DNA of 64,000 nucleotides from Malaciobacter molluscorum LMG 25693 (GCF_003544935.1 NZ_CP032098.1:682001-746000); one strand, 5' to 3'. Shown: positions 1 to 8,919, numbered from the stretch's first letter. The notes: generated from the sequence alone by a model not told the origin. Program-made: numbers and translations.

Positions 1-1
1 G

Positions 2-436
2 ACAGGAAATGCAGCAATAATAAATACTTTAATTGATTCTACTTATAAATTAAAAGAGTGGAGAGTAGGTGAGCCTGCTGGATTAACTATGAAATATAAA
101 GGTAAACCTGATAATAAAAGAGCTGAATATTATCTATCTCAACAAAGTTTTGCTGCAATTAGAGCAATTTTAGAAACACATGATGATGTTATTGGTGATA
201 AAAAATATAAAAACTTCGCAACAATGGCTGTATATAGTGGAGCAAAACCTCAAGTAATTGAAGTAAGAAAAGCACTTGAAAAAGTAAAAGAAGAGTTAGC
301 AAAATTAAAAACAGATGATTTTTCAAATGCGCAAGATTTATATAAAGCCATGGTAACTTTTCATAATTCATACTATTTGTCACTAATTGAGCAACTTTCA
401 GTTACTGCAAAAATTTTAGAAGCAGATGGTGACTAA
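2..436 (+). CDS. Imelysin-like protein, C-terminal part (5' end outside window)
   Basis: The reading frame is open from the first bases of the window and ends at TAA 434-436, so only the last ~144 residues are present. The visible part is a soluble, helical, Lys/Glu-rich segment with a GEPAGLT stretch and a long amphipathic C-terminus (residues 60-115 after the internal Met at 89), which resembles the end of imelysin/M75-type periplasmic proteins. Imelysin-like proteins often accompany iron-related or cytochrome-peroxidase genes, and the third gene here is a di-haem peroxidase, which fits. The gene lies 2 bases upstream of the sterol-desaturase gene, so they are probably co-transcribed. The family call rests on general similarity only; the diagnostic GxHxxE motif would lie outside the window. 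Confidence 0.5.
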   Translation, partial: TGNAAIINTLIDSTYKLKEWRVGEPAGLTMKYKGKPDNKRAEYYLSQQSFAAIRAILETHDDVIGDKKYKNFATMAVYSGAKPQVIEVRKALEKVKEELAKLKTDDFSNAQDLYKAMVTFHNSYYLSLIEQLSVTAKILEADGD

Positions 437-438
437 TT

Positions 439-1341
439 TTGGATTTTGTACTTGAATATCTTACCAATCCAAATAAAAGAGTATTTTGGGGATTTTTATT
501 AAGTTCTTTTATTATTGCACTTATTTGTGTATATGTAAAAAAAGATAGATCTAAAAGAATACTTTTTTCTTCAAAACTTTGGTGGCATCCAAGTGCAAGA
601 GTTGATTATGTATATTTTTTATTTTCATATTTTATAAAAGTTTTTATGATTTATCCAGTTGTTGTAAGTGCAAAAACTATAGCTTTAGGAGTAAATAGTT
701 TTATGATACAAGAGTTTGGATTTTATAGGATTACTTCTTTATCTTATGGAAGTATTATGATTTTATATACGTTGTGTCTTTTTGTTGTAAGTGATTTTAC
801 AAGATACTGGACACATAGATTTTTACATACTATTCCATTTTTATGGCATTTTCATAAAGTACATCATAGTGCAAAAGTTTTAAATCCATTGACTTTTTAT
901 AGAGTCCATCCAGTTGAGAATATTCTTTTTGGATTTAGATATTCTTTAAGTATTGGAGTTGTTACTGGAGTATTTATATACTATTTTGGTGCGATGTTAA
1001 GTCTTTTTGATATTTTTGGTGTAAATATATTTATTTTTGTATTTTCACTAATTGGTACAAATTTAAGACATTCTCATGTGAAGTTTACTTATTTTTCATT
1101 TCTAGAAAAATGGCTAATTTCACCTTATATGCATCAAATACATCATAGTACAAAACATTTTGATAGAAACTATGGAGGATATTTAGCTATTTGGGATAGA
1201 TTATTTAATACTTTAACTTTATCAAAAGATGTTAAAAGTATGAAGTTTGGATTAAGAAAGGAGCAGATGAAAGATTATGATAATATCTTTAAACTTTTTT
1301 TTACTCCTTTTTTTAGTTTATTAAAAAGGAAACAAAGATGA
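439..1341 (+). CDS. Sterol desaturase / fatty-acid hydroxylase family membrane protein
   Basis: An integral-membrane di-iron oxygenase-type protein of 300 residues. The family signature histidines are all present: HRFLH (residues 126-130), HKVHH (139-143) and HQIHH (232-236), between four or more hydrophobic spans. Members hydroxylate or desaturate lipid substrates; the substrate here cannot be told. The start is a TTG at 439 (an ATT lies one codon upstream), only 2 bases after the preceding stop, so translation is likely coupled. Its end overlaps the next gene's start by 4 bases (ATGA), making a three-gene operon with the imelysin-like and peroxidase genes. All family motifs are intact. Confidence 0.85.
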   Translation: MDFVLEYLTNPNKRVFWGFLLSSFIIALICVYVKKDRSKRILFSSKLWWHPSARVDYVYFLFSYFIKVFMIYPVVVSAKTIALGVNSFMIQEFGFYRITSLSYGSIMILYTLCLFVVSDFTRYWTHRFLHTIPFLWHFHKVHHSAKVLNPLTFYRVHPVENILFGFRYSLSIGVVTGVFIYYFGAMLSLFDIFGVNIFIFVFSLIGTNLRHSHVKFTYFSFLEKWLISPYMHQIHHSTKHFDRNYGGYLAIWDRLFNTLTLSKDVKSMKFGLRKEQMKDYDNIFKLFFTPFFSLLKRKQR

Positions 1342-2495
1342 ATAATTATTTAAAGATTTTAGGATTTTTATTTGTTGGGTTATTTATTGTTGGATGTAAT
1401 AGTTCATCACTAAGTAAAGAACAATTAGCAAAGATACAACTTGAAAAAGAGAAATTAGGGCAAGTTCTATTTTTTGATAAAAACTTATCTAAAAATAGAA
1501 CTCAAAGTTGTTCTACTTGTCATAACCCTCAAACTGGATTTACTGATAATAGAGATAATGGAGTTGAAAAAATGGCTTCATTGGGAGATGATGGAAAATC
1601 AATAGGTGATAGAGAAGCACCAAGTGCTGCATATGCAAAATTTTCTCCAAAATTCCATTATGATGCTAAGAAAAAAGAGTATATTGGTGGACAGTTTTGG
1701 GATGGAAGAGAAGCAACTTTAGCAGGGCAAGCAGGTGGACCTCCATTAAATCCAGCAGAAATGGGAATGCCAAGTAAAAAAGCAGTTGTAAATAGACTAA
1801 AAGAAAATGAATTTTATGTAAAACAGTTCAAAAAAATATATGGTGAAGATATTTTCAAATCAGATGAAAAAGCATATACTGCTATGACTAAAGTAATTGA
1901 AGCATTTGAGATGACAAAAGAGTTTGCACCTTTTGATTCTAAATATGATAGATACTTAAAAGGTGAATATGATTTGACTCCACTTGAAGATTTAGGAAAA
2001 TCGATATTCTTCTCAAACAACAACAACTCTTGCGCAAATTGTCATGTATTAAGAGGAGAAGATAAAGAGTATGAAACTTTTAGTAACTATGAGTATCATA
2101 ATATTGGAACACCAATAAATCATAAACTAAGAGCAAAAAATGGTGTAAAAGCTATAGATAATGGACTTTTAAATAATCCAGCTGTAACTGATGAAAAACA
2201 AAAAGGTAAATATAAAGTACCAACTCTTAGAAATGTGGCAGTAACTGCACCTTATATGCACAATGGAGTATTTAAAGACTTAAGAACAGTAATAGAGTTT
2301 TATGATAAATACAATAACCAAGATAGAAAAATAAACCCAGAAACAAACAAACCTTGGGAAGATCCAGAAGTAAAAGAAAATATCGCTTTAGAAAAACTAA
2401 AAGCAAATAAACTATCAGATAGAAAAGTAGATGCATTAATAGCATTTCTTAAACTACTTACAGATAAAAGATACGAACACTTACTAGAGAAATAA
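1338..2495 (+). CDS. Di-haem cytochrome c peroxidase / MauG-family lipoprotein
   Basis: 385 residues. The N-terminus is a lipoprotein signal (IVGC lipobox, Cys20), so the protein should be anchored on the periplasmic side of a membrane. Two c-type haem sites are visible, CSTCH (58-62) and CANCH (232-236), spaced as in bacterial cytochrome c peroxidase/MauG proteins, and the segment around residues 295-310 (PTLRNVAVTAPYMHNG) is the usual family signature. Such enzymes reduce H2O2 with electrons from c-type cytochromes, or carry out MauG-like oxidations. It overlaps the sterol-desaturase gene by 4 bases and ends just before a strong terminator, so it closes the operon. Peroxidase versus MauG-like activity cannot be decided here. 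Confidence 0.88.
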   Translation: MNNYLKILGFLFVGLFIVGCNSSSLSKEQLAKIQLEKEKLGQVLFFDKNLSKNRTQSCSTCHNPQTGFTDNRDNGVEKMASLGDDGKSIGDREAPSAAYAKFSPKFHYDAKKKEYIGGQFWDGREATLAGQAGGPPLNPAEMGMPSKKAVVNRLKENEFYVKQFKKIYGEDIFKSDEKAYTAMTKVIEAFEMTKEFAPFDSKYDRYLKGEYDLTPLEDLGKSIFFSNNNNSCANCHVLRGEDKEYETFSNYEYHNIGTPINHKLRAKNGVKAIDNGLLNNPAVTDEKQKGKYKVPTLRNVAVTAPYMHNGVFKDLRTVIEFYDKYNNQDRKINPETNKPWEDPEVKENIALEKLKANKLSDRKVDALIAFLKLLTDKRYEHLLEK

Positions 2496-2500
2496 TTGTA

Positions 2501-2535
2501 AAAAAGTGACTAAAACTTAATTTTAGTCACTTTTT
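2501..2535 (+). terminator. Rho-independent terminator after the peroxidase operon
   Basis: Perfect 15-bp stem AAAAAGTGACTAAAA (2501-2515) pairing with 2521-2535, 5-base loop CTTAA. The U-rich 3' arm serves as the tail, and the A-rich 5' arm would let it act in both directions. It separates the peroxidase operon from the CRISPR operon. Confidence 0.85.
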
Positions 2536-2605
2536 ATGACTCCTTTCAGACACTTTAAAATATTATTAGAATAGAATATTTTATATCAATAATAAAGATT
2601 TATTT

Positions 2606-3419
2606 ATGAAATATTCGAAAATTTTATTTAAGCTAAATAGTGAAAACAAACCTGCTTATTTTATGGGTTCTGAAATAAGAGGGACTTTTGGTTATGGACT
2701 AAAAAGAGTAGTTTGTGTAAATCCAAGCTTTGAATGTAGTGATTGTTTTTCAAAAGAACAGTGTATTTTTTATGACTTTTTTGAAAAGAAAAATGTCTAT
2801 CACAAATATAGATTTGATATAGAATTAAATAGTGATAGTTATGAGTTTTCTATAGTTTTATTTTCTAAAGCTTGTGAAAACATACCTTATATAATATCAG
2901 CTTTTTATGAAACTTTTACAAAAATTGGCTTTGGTAAAGATAGATTAAAGTACGAAGACTTTGAAATATATTTAAACTCAAAAAAAATATATAAAGATAA
3001 AAAGCTAAAACTTCCTAAAAAACTCACAAAAAAAATCAAAAAAACAGATGATTATCATAAAAGTGTAGTCATAAATATAAAAACTCCACTTCGTATAAAA
3101 AAAGACTCAACTTATGTGTATGATGAAAGACTTGATTTACATGATATATTGCTCTCTATTTATAAAAGAAGTATCTCTTTAAAAGATAAAAAGTTTAAAA
3201 GAATAGAACTTCAAGATGATTATAAAATCATAGATAAAACACTATGTAAAAGATATATCAAAAGATATAGTGGTATTCAAAAAAAGAGTATGAATTTTAA
3301 TTATAGTAGTAACAAACTTAAATAAACAAAGTTATAACTTATTAAAACTAGGAGAAATCATAGGAGTTGGAAAACAAACAGTCTTTGGACTTGGGAAAAT
3401 AGAGGTTAAGGAGATTTGA
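2606..3419 (+). pseudogene. cas6: cas6 CRISPR RNA endonuclease, frameshifted near its C-terminus
   Basis: Cas6 would cut the array transcript within each repeat to give crRNAs with an 8-base 5' handle. The N-terminal RAMP domain is clear: a GSEIRGTFGYGLKR segment and the cysteine cluster C-x5-C-x2-C-x4-C typical of the large Cas6 type (residues ~33-50). The first frame ends at TAA 3323-3325 after 239 residues. A different frame from about 3303 to TGA 3417-3419 encodes IVVTNLNKQSYNLL and then GEIIGVGKQTVFGLGKIEV, the glycine-rich C-terminal motif expected of Cas6. That frame is closed by a TGA just upstream, so the lesion lies between about 3293 and 3305, most simply a small deletion that removed the usual Gly-containing segment after MNFN. 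Its restored end overlaps cas10 (TGATG). Confidence 0.8.
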
Positions 3420-4999
3420 TGAGTGAAAGAATTGATGTAAAAACTTTATTTGATAAAAATTATGATTATTTAATATATAAAGATAAAATAAATATAGATG
3501 AAATTGTAAAAGATGAAGACGTAACTATTATATGTGCTGATTTTTATGGTATTCAAAACTTTATCTTTGAAAATGTACCATCTTCAAAAGCTTATAAAGT
3601 ATTAAGAGCAAAGTCTGCTTATGTACAAATATTTACTAAAGTATTAGCTAAATACATAGTAGAATTATTAGCTTTAGAAGAAAAAAATATAATATTTAGT
3701 GAAGCTGGAAAGATTGAGATATTATCTAAAAAAGTAGATGATTAGAAAATAAAACAAATTCAAAAAGAGCTTGATAAACATTTTATAAAAGAGTTTTTTG
3801 CACTTGCTGGTGTAAATCTTATATCTATAAATACTTCAAAAGCAAGTTTAAAAAATGTAAATGAATTTAAAGTTTTAAGAGAAAAGCTTGATGAAAAACT
3901 AGAGTTATCAAAGTATCATAAATTTGACTTACAAAATCAAAATACGATTTTAGAACAAACTGAGATGCCTACAAATCAAACATTATGTAAAACATGTGGA
4001 ATTAGAAAAGTAAAAGAGAATAGTGAGGTTTGTAAAACTTGTGATAAGTTTATAACATTGGGAAAAGAACTTACTACAAAAAATAGTATGAAAATTTCAG
4101 AAGAGAAGAGTGAGATAAATATATTTCGAGACTACTTTATATTTTTTAAAGATGAAGAAGATAAAGAGTATAAAAGCTTAGAAAAATTTTGGAAAATAAA
4201 ATCATATGTAAAAGCAGATAAATATGGTATACCTTATAGTTTTGATGTCTTAGCAGAAGAATCAAAAGGAGCTGAAAATATAGCTATACTAAAAGGTGAT
4301 GTAGATAGTCTAGGAAATTTTATCAAAGATAAAAGCAATGCTTTAGACTCTTATGAAAACTACATCTATCTAGCACAAACTTTAAATAACTTCTTTACAA
4401 TAAAAGTAAAAAAACTTTTAGAAGATACATATGAAAATACTTATGTAGTTTTTACAGGTGGCGATGACTTTTTTATCATAGGTGCTTGGAATGAGATAAT
4501 AAAACTTGCCAAAGATATATATGAAGAGTTTAAAATTTTTACAAGTGAAAAACTTACACTAAGTGTAGGAGTTATGCTAAGTAAAGCAAATGTACCAATA
4601 TCATATATGCATACAAAAGTTGAAGAACTACTAGATGAGTCAAAGAGAAATAAAGGAAAAGACTCAATCACACTATTTAATGAAACTATAAAATGGCAAG
4701 AATATATTAAAAATTACGAAATATTAAATATCAAGCTAGAAAATATGAGTGAAGAAGATAAAAAAAGTGCATTTTTTTATAATCTATTAGAACTTATAGA
4801 GATGTCAATAAGAGTAAATGATAAAAATTTACTTGATATAAAAGATGCCATGTGGAAATCAAAACTAAACTACTCATTTAGAAGAAATATAAAAAATCAA
4901 GATGAAGAACTTTTTAAAGTTTTAAATGAGCAAATAGAAAAAAATCCAAAAGCTACAAAGATGATAGTAAGTGAATTTATTTATAAAAGGAGAGATTAG
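3419..4999 (+). pseudogene. csm1: cas10/csm1, HD-less, interrupted by an in-frame TAG
   Basis: Cas10 is the large subunit of the type III-A complex and makes cyclic oligoadenylates on target RNA binding. Starting at ATG 3419, one frame runs to TAG 4997-4999 (526 codons) except for a single TAG at 3743-3745 (codon 109); downstream sequence continues in the same frame with no gap. Visible parts: first Palm-type segment (CADFYGIQNFIF, codons ~41-52), zinc-type cluster C190-x2-C193-x11-C205-x2-C208, and an intact GGDD cyclase motif at codons 347-350. No HD nuclease domain precedes the first Palm region, so the protein is ~200 residues shorter than usual Csm1. A downstream fragment could restart at ATG 3965. 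Nonsense mutation, sequencing error and stop-codon readthrough are all possible; I favour a recent mutation. Confidence 0.85.
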
Positions 5000-5431
5000 A
5001 TGAGTCAAAATGAAAATAAAAATAAAGATGAAGAAAAAGACAGTAATTTAAGTGTTCATAATTTAGATTATGAAAAGGAAACCCAATTATTTGGAGATAT
5101 TGCTCAGGAATGGGCGGATAAAATTTCTAAGGAAAGAGGAAGAAGTAGTCAAAAAAATAAAATTTCCCAATTAAGAGCATTTTATGACAAAGTATATGAC
5201 TTAAATGAAAAGGCTGAAGGATTAAATGATGAAAAATATAAAAAAAGTATTTATCCTTTTGTAGTTATGCTTAATTCAAAAGTAAAATATGCAAAAACAA
5301 GAAATTTAGTTACTGATAGTTTTGTAAAAATGATAAATGAGTGTGTAAAAAGTTGTGAAAATAGTAGCGATAAATTAAATAATTTTAAACTTTTTTTTGA
5401 AGCTGTTATTGGCTTTTATCCTAAGAAATAG
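5000..5431 (+). CDS. csm2: Csm2, small subunit of the type III-A complex
   Basis: 143 residues, starting at the base after the cas10 stop. An acidic/lysine-rich N-terminal tail is followed by an all-helical core (residues ~27-143) with the pattern of Csm2: an AQEWADKIS segment, SSQKNKISQLRAFYDKVY, and a C-terminal FKLFFEAVIGFYPKK end. Csm2 subunits stack along the crRNA-target duplex in the belly of the complex. Size and position (between cas10 and csm3) are both standard. No defect is seen. Confidence 0.85.
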   Translation: MSQNENKNKDEEKDSNLSVHNLDYEKETQLFGDIAQEWADKISKERGRSSQKNKISQLRAFYDKVYDLNEKAEGLNDEKYKKSIYPFVVMLNSKVKYAKTRNLVTDSFVKMINECVKSCENSSDKLNNFKLFFEAVIGFYPKK

Positions 5432-5452
5432 ATAAATAAGAATGGAGATAAA

Positions 5453-6406
5453 ATGAAATATAATTTAAAAGTATTGACAGGATTACATATAGGTACAAGT
5501 GATGATACTATGAATATTGGTGGTATTGATAGTGCAGTTATAAAAAGAGAAATATACGCAGATAAAACTACTGGTAAGATATGTTTTGACTCTTACGAAA
5601 AAGAAAACATAAAAAAACTTAGTGAACCTTATATTCCAGGAAGTAGCTTAAAAGGTAAGATAAGAAGTCTTTTGGAGTGGAAATTTGGATTTTATGATTT
5701 ATTGTATAAAGATTATAAAGAAAAAAGAAAAATTTTAGAAGAATTTTTAAAATCTAAAAATTGGCAATATAAAATTGAGGATTTAGAAAAAACTTTTAAA
5801 AATGATGAAGATAAAAAATTACAGAAAGAAATAAAAGAATCAAATGAATATAAATCATATGATGAAATTAATACTTTAAAAGATAAGCCAATTTCATCTG
5901 ATACTATAAAATATTTAGATAACTTTAAAGCTTTTGAAACAAAACTAGCAAAGCTTATCATAAAACTATTTGGTGAAAGTGCTGGTACAAATAGTAATGA
6001 AGAGATAAAAATAACAAGAGCAGTTTTTAGAGATTGTTATATTACAAATAGGACAAGAAAACTTTTTTTAGAAGATAAAATCAAACTAAAAGAAGAAAAA
6101 GCAGAAAACAGTATAAATCGTGTAGATATTGGTGCAAATCCTAGATTTATTGAAAGAGTTCCATCTGGTGTCGAGTTTGATTTTGAAGTAATTATAAGAA
6201 ATTTTGCAAATGATAATAATGAACTTTTAAAAAATACAATCAAATTAGGACTTTTACTTCTTCAAAATGACGCTTTAGGTGGAGGTGGAAGCAGAGGAAA
6301 TGGACGAATAGAGTTTAATGGTTTAAAAGAAGAAGATATTGAAAAAACCTTTAAATCAATAAAAGAAAAATTAGGAATTGAAAAAGAAGGGAAAGAAGGT
6401 AAATAA
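5453..6406 (+). CDS. csm3: Csm3 backbone RAMP with target-RNA cleaving Asp
   Basis: Csm3 forms the repeating backbone of the effector complex and cuts bound target RNA at 6-base intervals. Seen here: N-terminal RAMP motif GLHIGTSDD (10-18), the segment IGGIDSAVIKRE where Asp26 corresponds to the catalytic aspartate of Csm3 proteins, PYIPGSSLKGKIRSLLEWK, and a C-terminal glycine-rich loop ALGGGGSRGNGRIEF. At 317 residues it is ~100 longer than common Csm3; the extra length is a charged, helical insertion of about residues 85-165. Preceded by an AATGGAGATAAA ribosome-binding region. Intact. Confidence 0.9.
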   Translation: MKYNLKVLTGLHIGTSDDTMNIGGIDSAVIKREIYADKTTGKICFDSYEKENIKKLSEPYIPGSSLKGKIRSLLEWKFGFYDLLYKDYKEKRKILEEFLKSKNWQYKIEDLEKTFKNDEDKKLQKEIKESNEYKSYDEINTLKDKPISSDTIKYLDNFKAFETKLAKLIIKLFGESAGTNSNEEIKITRAVFRDCYITNRTRKLFLEDKIKLKEEKAENSINRVDIGANPRFIERVPSGVEFDFEVIIRNFANDNNELLKNTIKLGLLLLQNDALGGGGSRGNGRIEFNGLKEEDIEKTFKSIKEKLGIEKEGKEGK

Positions 6407-6408
6407 GT

Positions 6409-7311
6409 ATGAAACTACTAAGTTTTGAAATAACTCCCTTATCAGATTTTGGGAGTTTCCCTAAAGGTGATATGCTTTTTTCTCAGATGCTTGCACAAAG
6501 TTTTTGGCAAAGGGAGAATACTTTTGCAAACTATTTAGAAGAAGAACCTAAACTTATAGTATCAGATATGATGCCTTTAGGGTATTTTTATAAGCCCACT
6601 TTGCCTTTTAGTTATTTTGATAAATTATCAAAAAAAGAAAGAAAAAAATCTCTTGATAGAAAAGATTTTAAGAAAAAAGCTTTTATAAAGTGTGATTATT
6701 TAGAAAGTGGAGAACTTTATAAGTGTGAAGAGATAAATTTTTACAGAAAAATAACACAAGGTAAAAACTCTATAAATAGACTTACTTTTACAACAAGCGA
6801 GGGTGACTTTGCACCATATAAAGAAGAACAAATATCTTTTAGTAGTAAGCTTTGGATTTTTTTACTTGTAGATGAAAGTATAGAATCAAAAGCTATAGAG
6901 TTACTAAAAAGTGTAGGTAAATTTGGTTTTGGTAAAAACTCTTCCACAGGAAAAGGGCAGTTTGAAATTAAACAGATAAATAATCCTTTTAACTTAAAAT
7001 CAAGTGATTATTTTATGAGTATTTCTCCTATGATATTAAATCAAGATGAAAATATAAAAAGTTGTTTTTATGAACCTTTTACAAAATTTGGTAAGTTTCA
7101 TATGGCAAACGAATCGAAAAATACTTTTAAAAAGCCATTGCTTTTAGCTAAAAGTAGTGCCGTTTTAGAACAGGTAAAAAAAGTTGATACTTTCTATTAT
7201 GGAAGTAGTATTGATAATAGTTCTGTTCAAGATAAAAAGTCATTTGTACAAGGCTTTAGTGTAAAAATACCTATAAATATAAAGGAAAAACAATGGCTAA
7301 ATACAAAATAA
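6409..7311 (+). CDS. csm4: Csm4, crRNA 5'-handle-binding RAMP
   Basis: Csm4 caps the foot of the complex, contacting Cas10 and the 5' handle of the crRNA. The 300-residue product has the diverged RAMP pattern of Csm4: a start of MKLLSFEITPLSDFGSFPKGD, an SDMMPLGYFYKPTLP segment (~residues 51-65), and two glycine-rich motifs (KFGFGKNSSTGKGQFEI, ~171-188, and a C-terminal FVQGFSVKIP). The gene starts 2 bases after csm3 stops, and its end overlaps csm5 by 19 bases. Intact. Confidence 0.85.
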   Translation: MKLLSFEITPLSDFGSFPKGDMLFSQMLAQSFWQRENTFANYLEEEPKLIVSDMMPLGYFYKPTLPFSYFDKLSKKERKKSLDRKDFKKKAFIKCDYLESGELYKCEEINFYRKITQGKNSINRLTFTTSEGDFAPYKEEQISFSSKLWIFLLVDESIESKAIELLKSVGKFGFGKNSSTGKGQFEIKQINNPFNLKSSDYFMSISPMILNQDENIKSCFYEPFTKFGKFHMANESKNTFKKPLLLAKSSAVLEQVKKVDTFYYGSSIDNSSVQDKKSFVQGFSVKIPINIKEKQWLNTK

Positions 7312-8318
7312 CAGTTCTAACTCCTTTACACATAGGAACAGGAAACTCATATAGCCAAAACTTTAATATGCTGTGTAAAGGTGGCTTTGTATATTTTTAT
7401 GATGAGTTTAAACTTGTAGATTTTCTTCTATCAAAAGACGAATATATACCAGAAGATTTTAATAAATTAAAAGAAAAAATAAAAAACTACAAAGATGAAA
7501 TCATAAAATCAAATCTTCACTTAAGAAAAATAAAAAATGACTTTTCTTCTTTAGAAAATAAAGATGTATTAGAAAATGTATCTTCATCAAATAAACCAAT
7601 AGTTGCAGGAAGTAGTATAAAAGGAGCTATAAGAACGGCTGTTTTAAACTCGCTACAGTTAAAAGATGAACGAAATGAAGATTTATATAATAGTTTAAAA
7701 AATAAAAATATCTACAAAAATAGATTTTCTAAAGGAAGAAAAACTGAAGATACTTTTGATGAAGATTTTAAGTCATTATTTACTTATTTAAAAATATCAG
7801 ATTCAATTGAGTCAAACTTAAATACTCAAATTTTTAAATCTATAAATATCAAAAAAAATAAAAAACATCAAAGTTCAAGAGAAAAAAGAGTAATTAATAT
7901 CCAAAACAATGTAGAGTGCATATCTGCTAAACAAATGTTTTATATAGATATAAAAGATGAAAGTATAAAAAAATATGGTAAAAATATTTTTTCAAATCTT
8001 GGAAAAATTTGTAATAAGTTTTATTTAAATGCTTTTAATAAGGAAAAAGAATTATATTTTAATCTTTTCTCTTTAGGCAAAGATTTTGAAATAAATGAGG
8101 AATCAAATGACGTATTTTTATTAAATATAGGAAGATTTTCAGGTGCAGAGATGAAAAGCTTAGATAATTTTAGATATATAAAAAACTCTAAATCAAAAGA
8201 TAAAAAAGAATCATCAACAAGAACATTTGCACTTAAAGATGATGTTGAAGATAATGTTTATTTTGAAAAAGAGTTGCTACCTTTTGGGTGGGTATTATGT
8301 GAATTGGTAAAGGATTAA
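7293..8318 (+). CDS. csm5: Csm5, crRNA 3'-end-capping RAMP
   Basis: Csm5 sits at the head of the complex and is needed for crRNA 3'-end maturation. The 341-residue product opens with the RAMP motif YKITVLTPLHIGTGNSYSQN and carries VAGSSIKGAIRTAVLNSL (~residues 107-124), the Csm5-type glycine/lysine motif. A late NIGRFSGAEMKSLDNFRY segment and an ELLPFGWVLCELVK end complete the fold. The ATG is preceded by AAAGGAAAAACA inside csm4. Translation is probably coupled to csm4. Intact. Confidence 0.87.
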   Translation: MAKYKITVLTPLHIGTGNSYSQNFNMLCKGGFVYFYDEFKLVDFLLSKDEYIPEDFNKLKEKIKNYKDEIIKSNLHLRKIKNDFSSLENKDVLENVSSSNKPIVAGSSIKGAIRTAVLNSLQLKDERNEDLYNSLKNKNIYKNRFSKGRKTEDTFDEDFKSLFTYLKISDSIESNLNTQIFKSINIKKNKKHQSSREKRVINIQNNVECISAKQMFYIDIKDESIKKYGKNIFSNLGKICNKFYLNAFNKEKELYFNLFSLGKDFEINEESNDVFLLNIGRFSGAEMKSLDNFRYIKNSKSKDKKESSTRTFALKDDVEDNVYFEKELLPFGWVLCELVKD

Positions 8319-8319
8319 G

Positions 8320-8919
8320 ATGAATTTATATGATTTATTAAATAAAATATTTGATATGTATCCGATGGGATTTCCAATTGTTTTTACAATTATTTGTTTT
8401 TTAGTAATTGCAGGAATTGTTGGAATATTATATTTTTTTAATGGTTTAATTGCCGAAAAAGTAATCAATAGATATTTAAAAAAGTATTTTGAAAATAAGA
8501 AAAAAGAATATGGTGAAATAGTTATGAATTTTGAAAGAGAAAAAGAGTTTAAGCAAAAAGAGGTTTTAGTCTTAAATGATGAAAAATCTATCATTTCAAA
8601 AACTTTACATACTTTGGATTATAAGTACACTACAAATGAAGAAAACTGGAAAGGTAAAATGGTAATTTTATATTTGCTTGATGTTGAAGCAAATGATAAG
8701 AATCAAGAAAAAAGACATGAAGTTTTCAAAGAAAAACTTAAAATTTTAAAAACTTTAGATAAAAATGAGCATATTTTACTTATATATGCAACGCAACCAA
8801 ATTTTGAAATTGGTAAATATAAAGATAACTTACCAAAAAAATATACTTTTGTTAATAGTCAATTTACTTTAATAGAAAGACTTTATAGTGCATATATAAT
8901 TTCAAATATTAAGGAATAA
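8320..8919 (+). CDS. Unrecognised single-span membrane protein in the csm operon (candidate signal-activated effector)
   Basis: 199 residues; I do not recognise the family. The ATG lies 1 base after the csm5 stop and has its own AAGGATTAAG ribosome-binding site, so it is the last gene of the csm operon and ends 163 bases before the array. Residues 18-40 form one strong transmembrane helix. Next comes a basic, Lys/Glu-rich helical segment (~43-75), then a compact domain (~88-199) with alternating predicted strands and helices (KMVILYLLDVE; HEVFKEKLKILKTL; EHILLIYATQ; YTFVN). By inference it is an accessory effector: type III systems with a cyclase Cas10 often pair with a nucleotide-binding membrane protein (Csx23, Cam1). 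I see no recognisable CARF or nuclease motif, so this is a hypothesis from position and layout. Confidence 0.6.
   Translation: MNLYDLLNKIFDMYPMGFPIVFTIICFLVIAGIVGILYFFNGLIAEKVINRYLKKYFENKKKEYGEIVMNFEREKEFKQKEVLVLNDEKSIISKTLHTLDYKYTTNEENWKGKMVILYLLDVEANDKNQEKRHEVFKEKLKILKTLDKNEHILLIYATQPNFEIGKYKDNLPKKYTFVNSQFTLIERLYSAYIISNIKE

Noticed and set aside
3284-3291. Poly-A slippage in CAAAAAAAG as cause of the cas6 frameshift
   Set aside because: The downstream frame carries a TGA after this run, so the shift must occur later, near 3293-3305.
3743-3745. Programmed readthrough or recoding at the cas10 TAG
   Set aside because: No recoding signal, structure or special context is visible; a simple nonsense change is more economical, though not proved.
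8320-8919. Calling the csm-operon membrane protein a CARF protein
   Set aside because: The soluble domain may be a strand/helix nucleotide-binding fold, but no CARF or other family motif can be pointed out.
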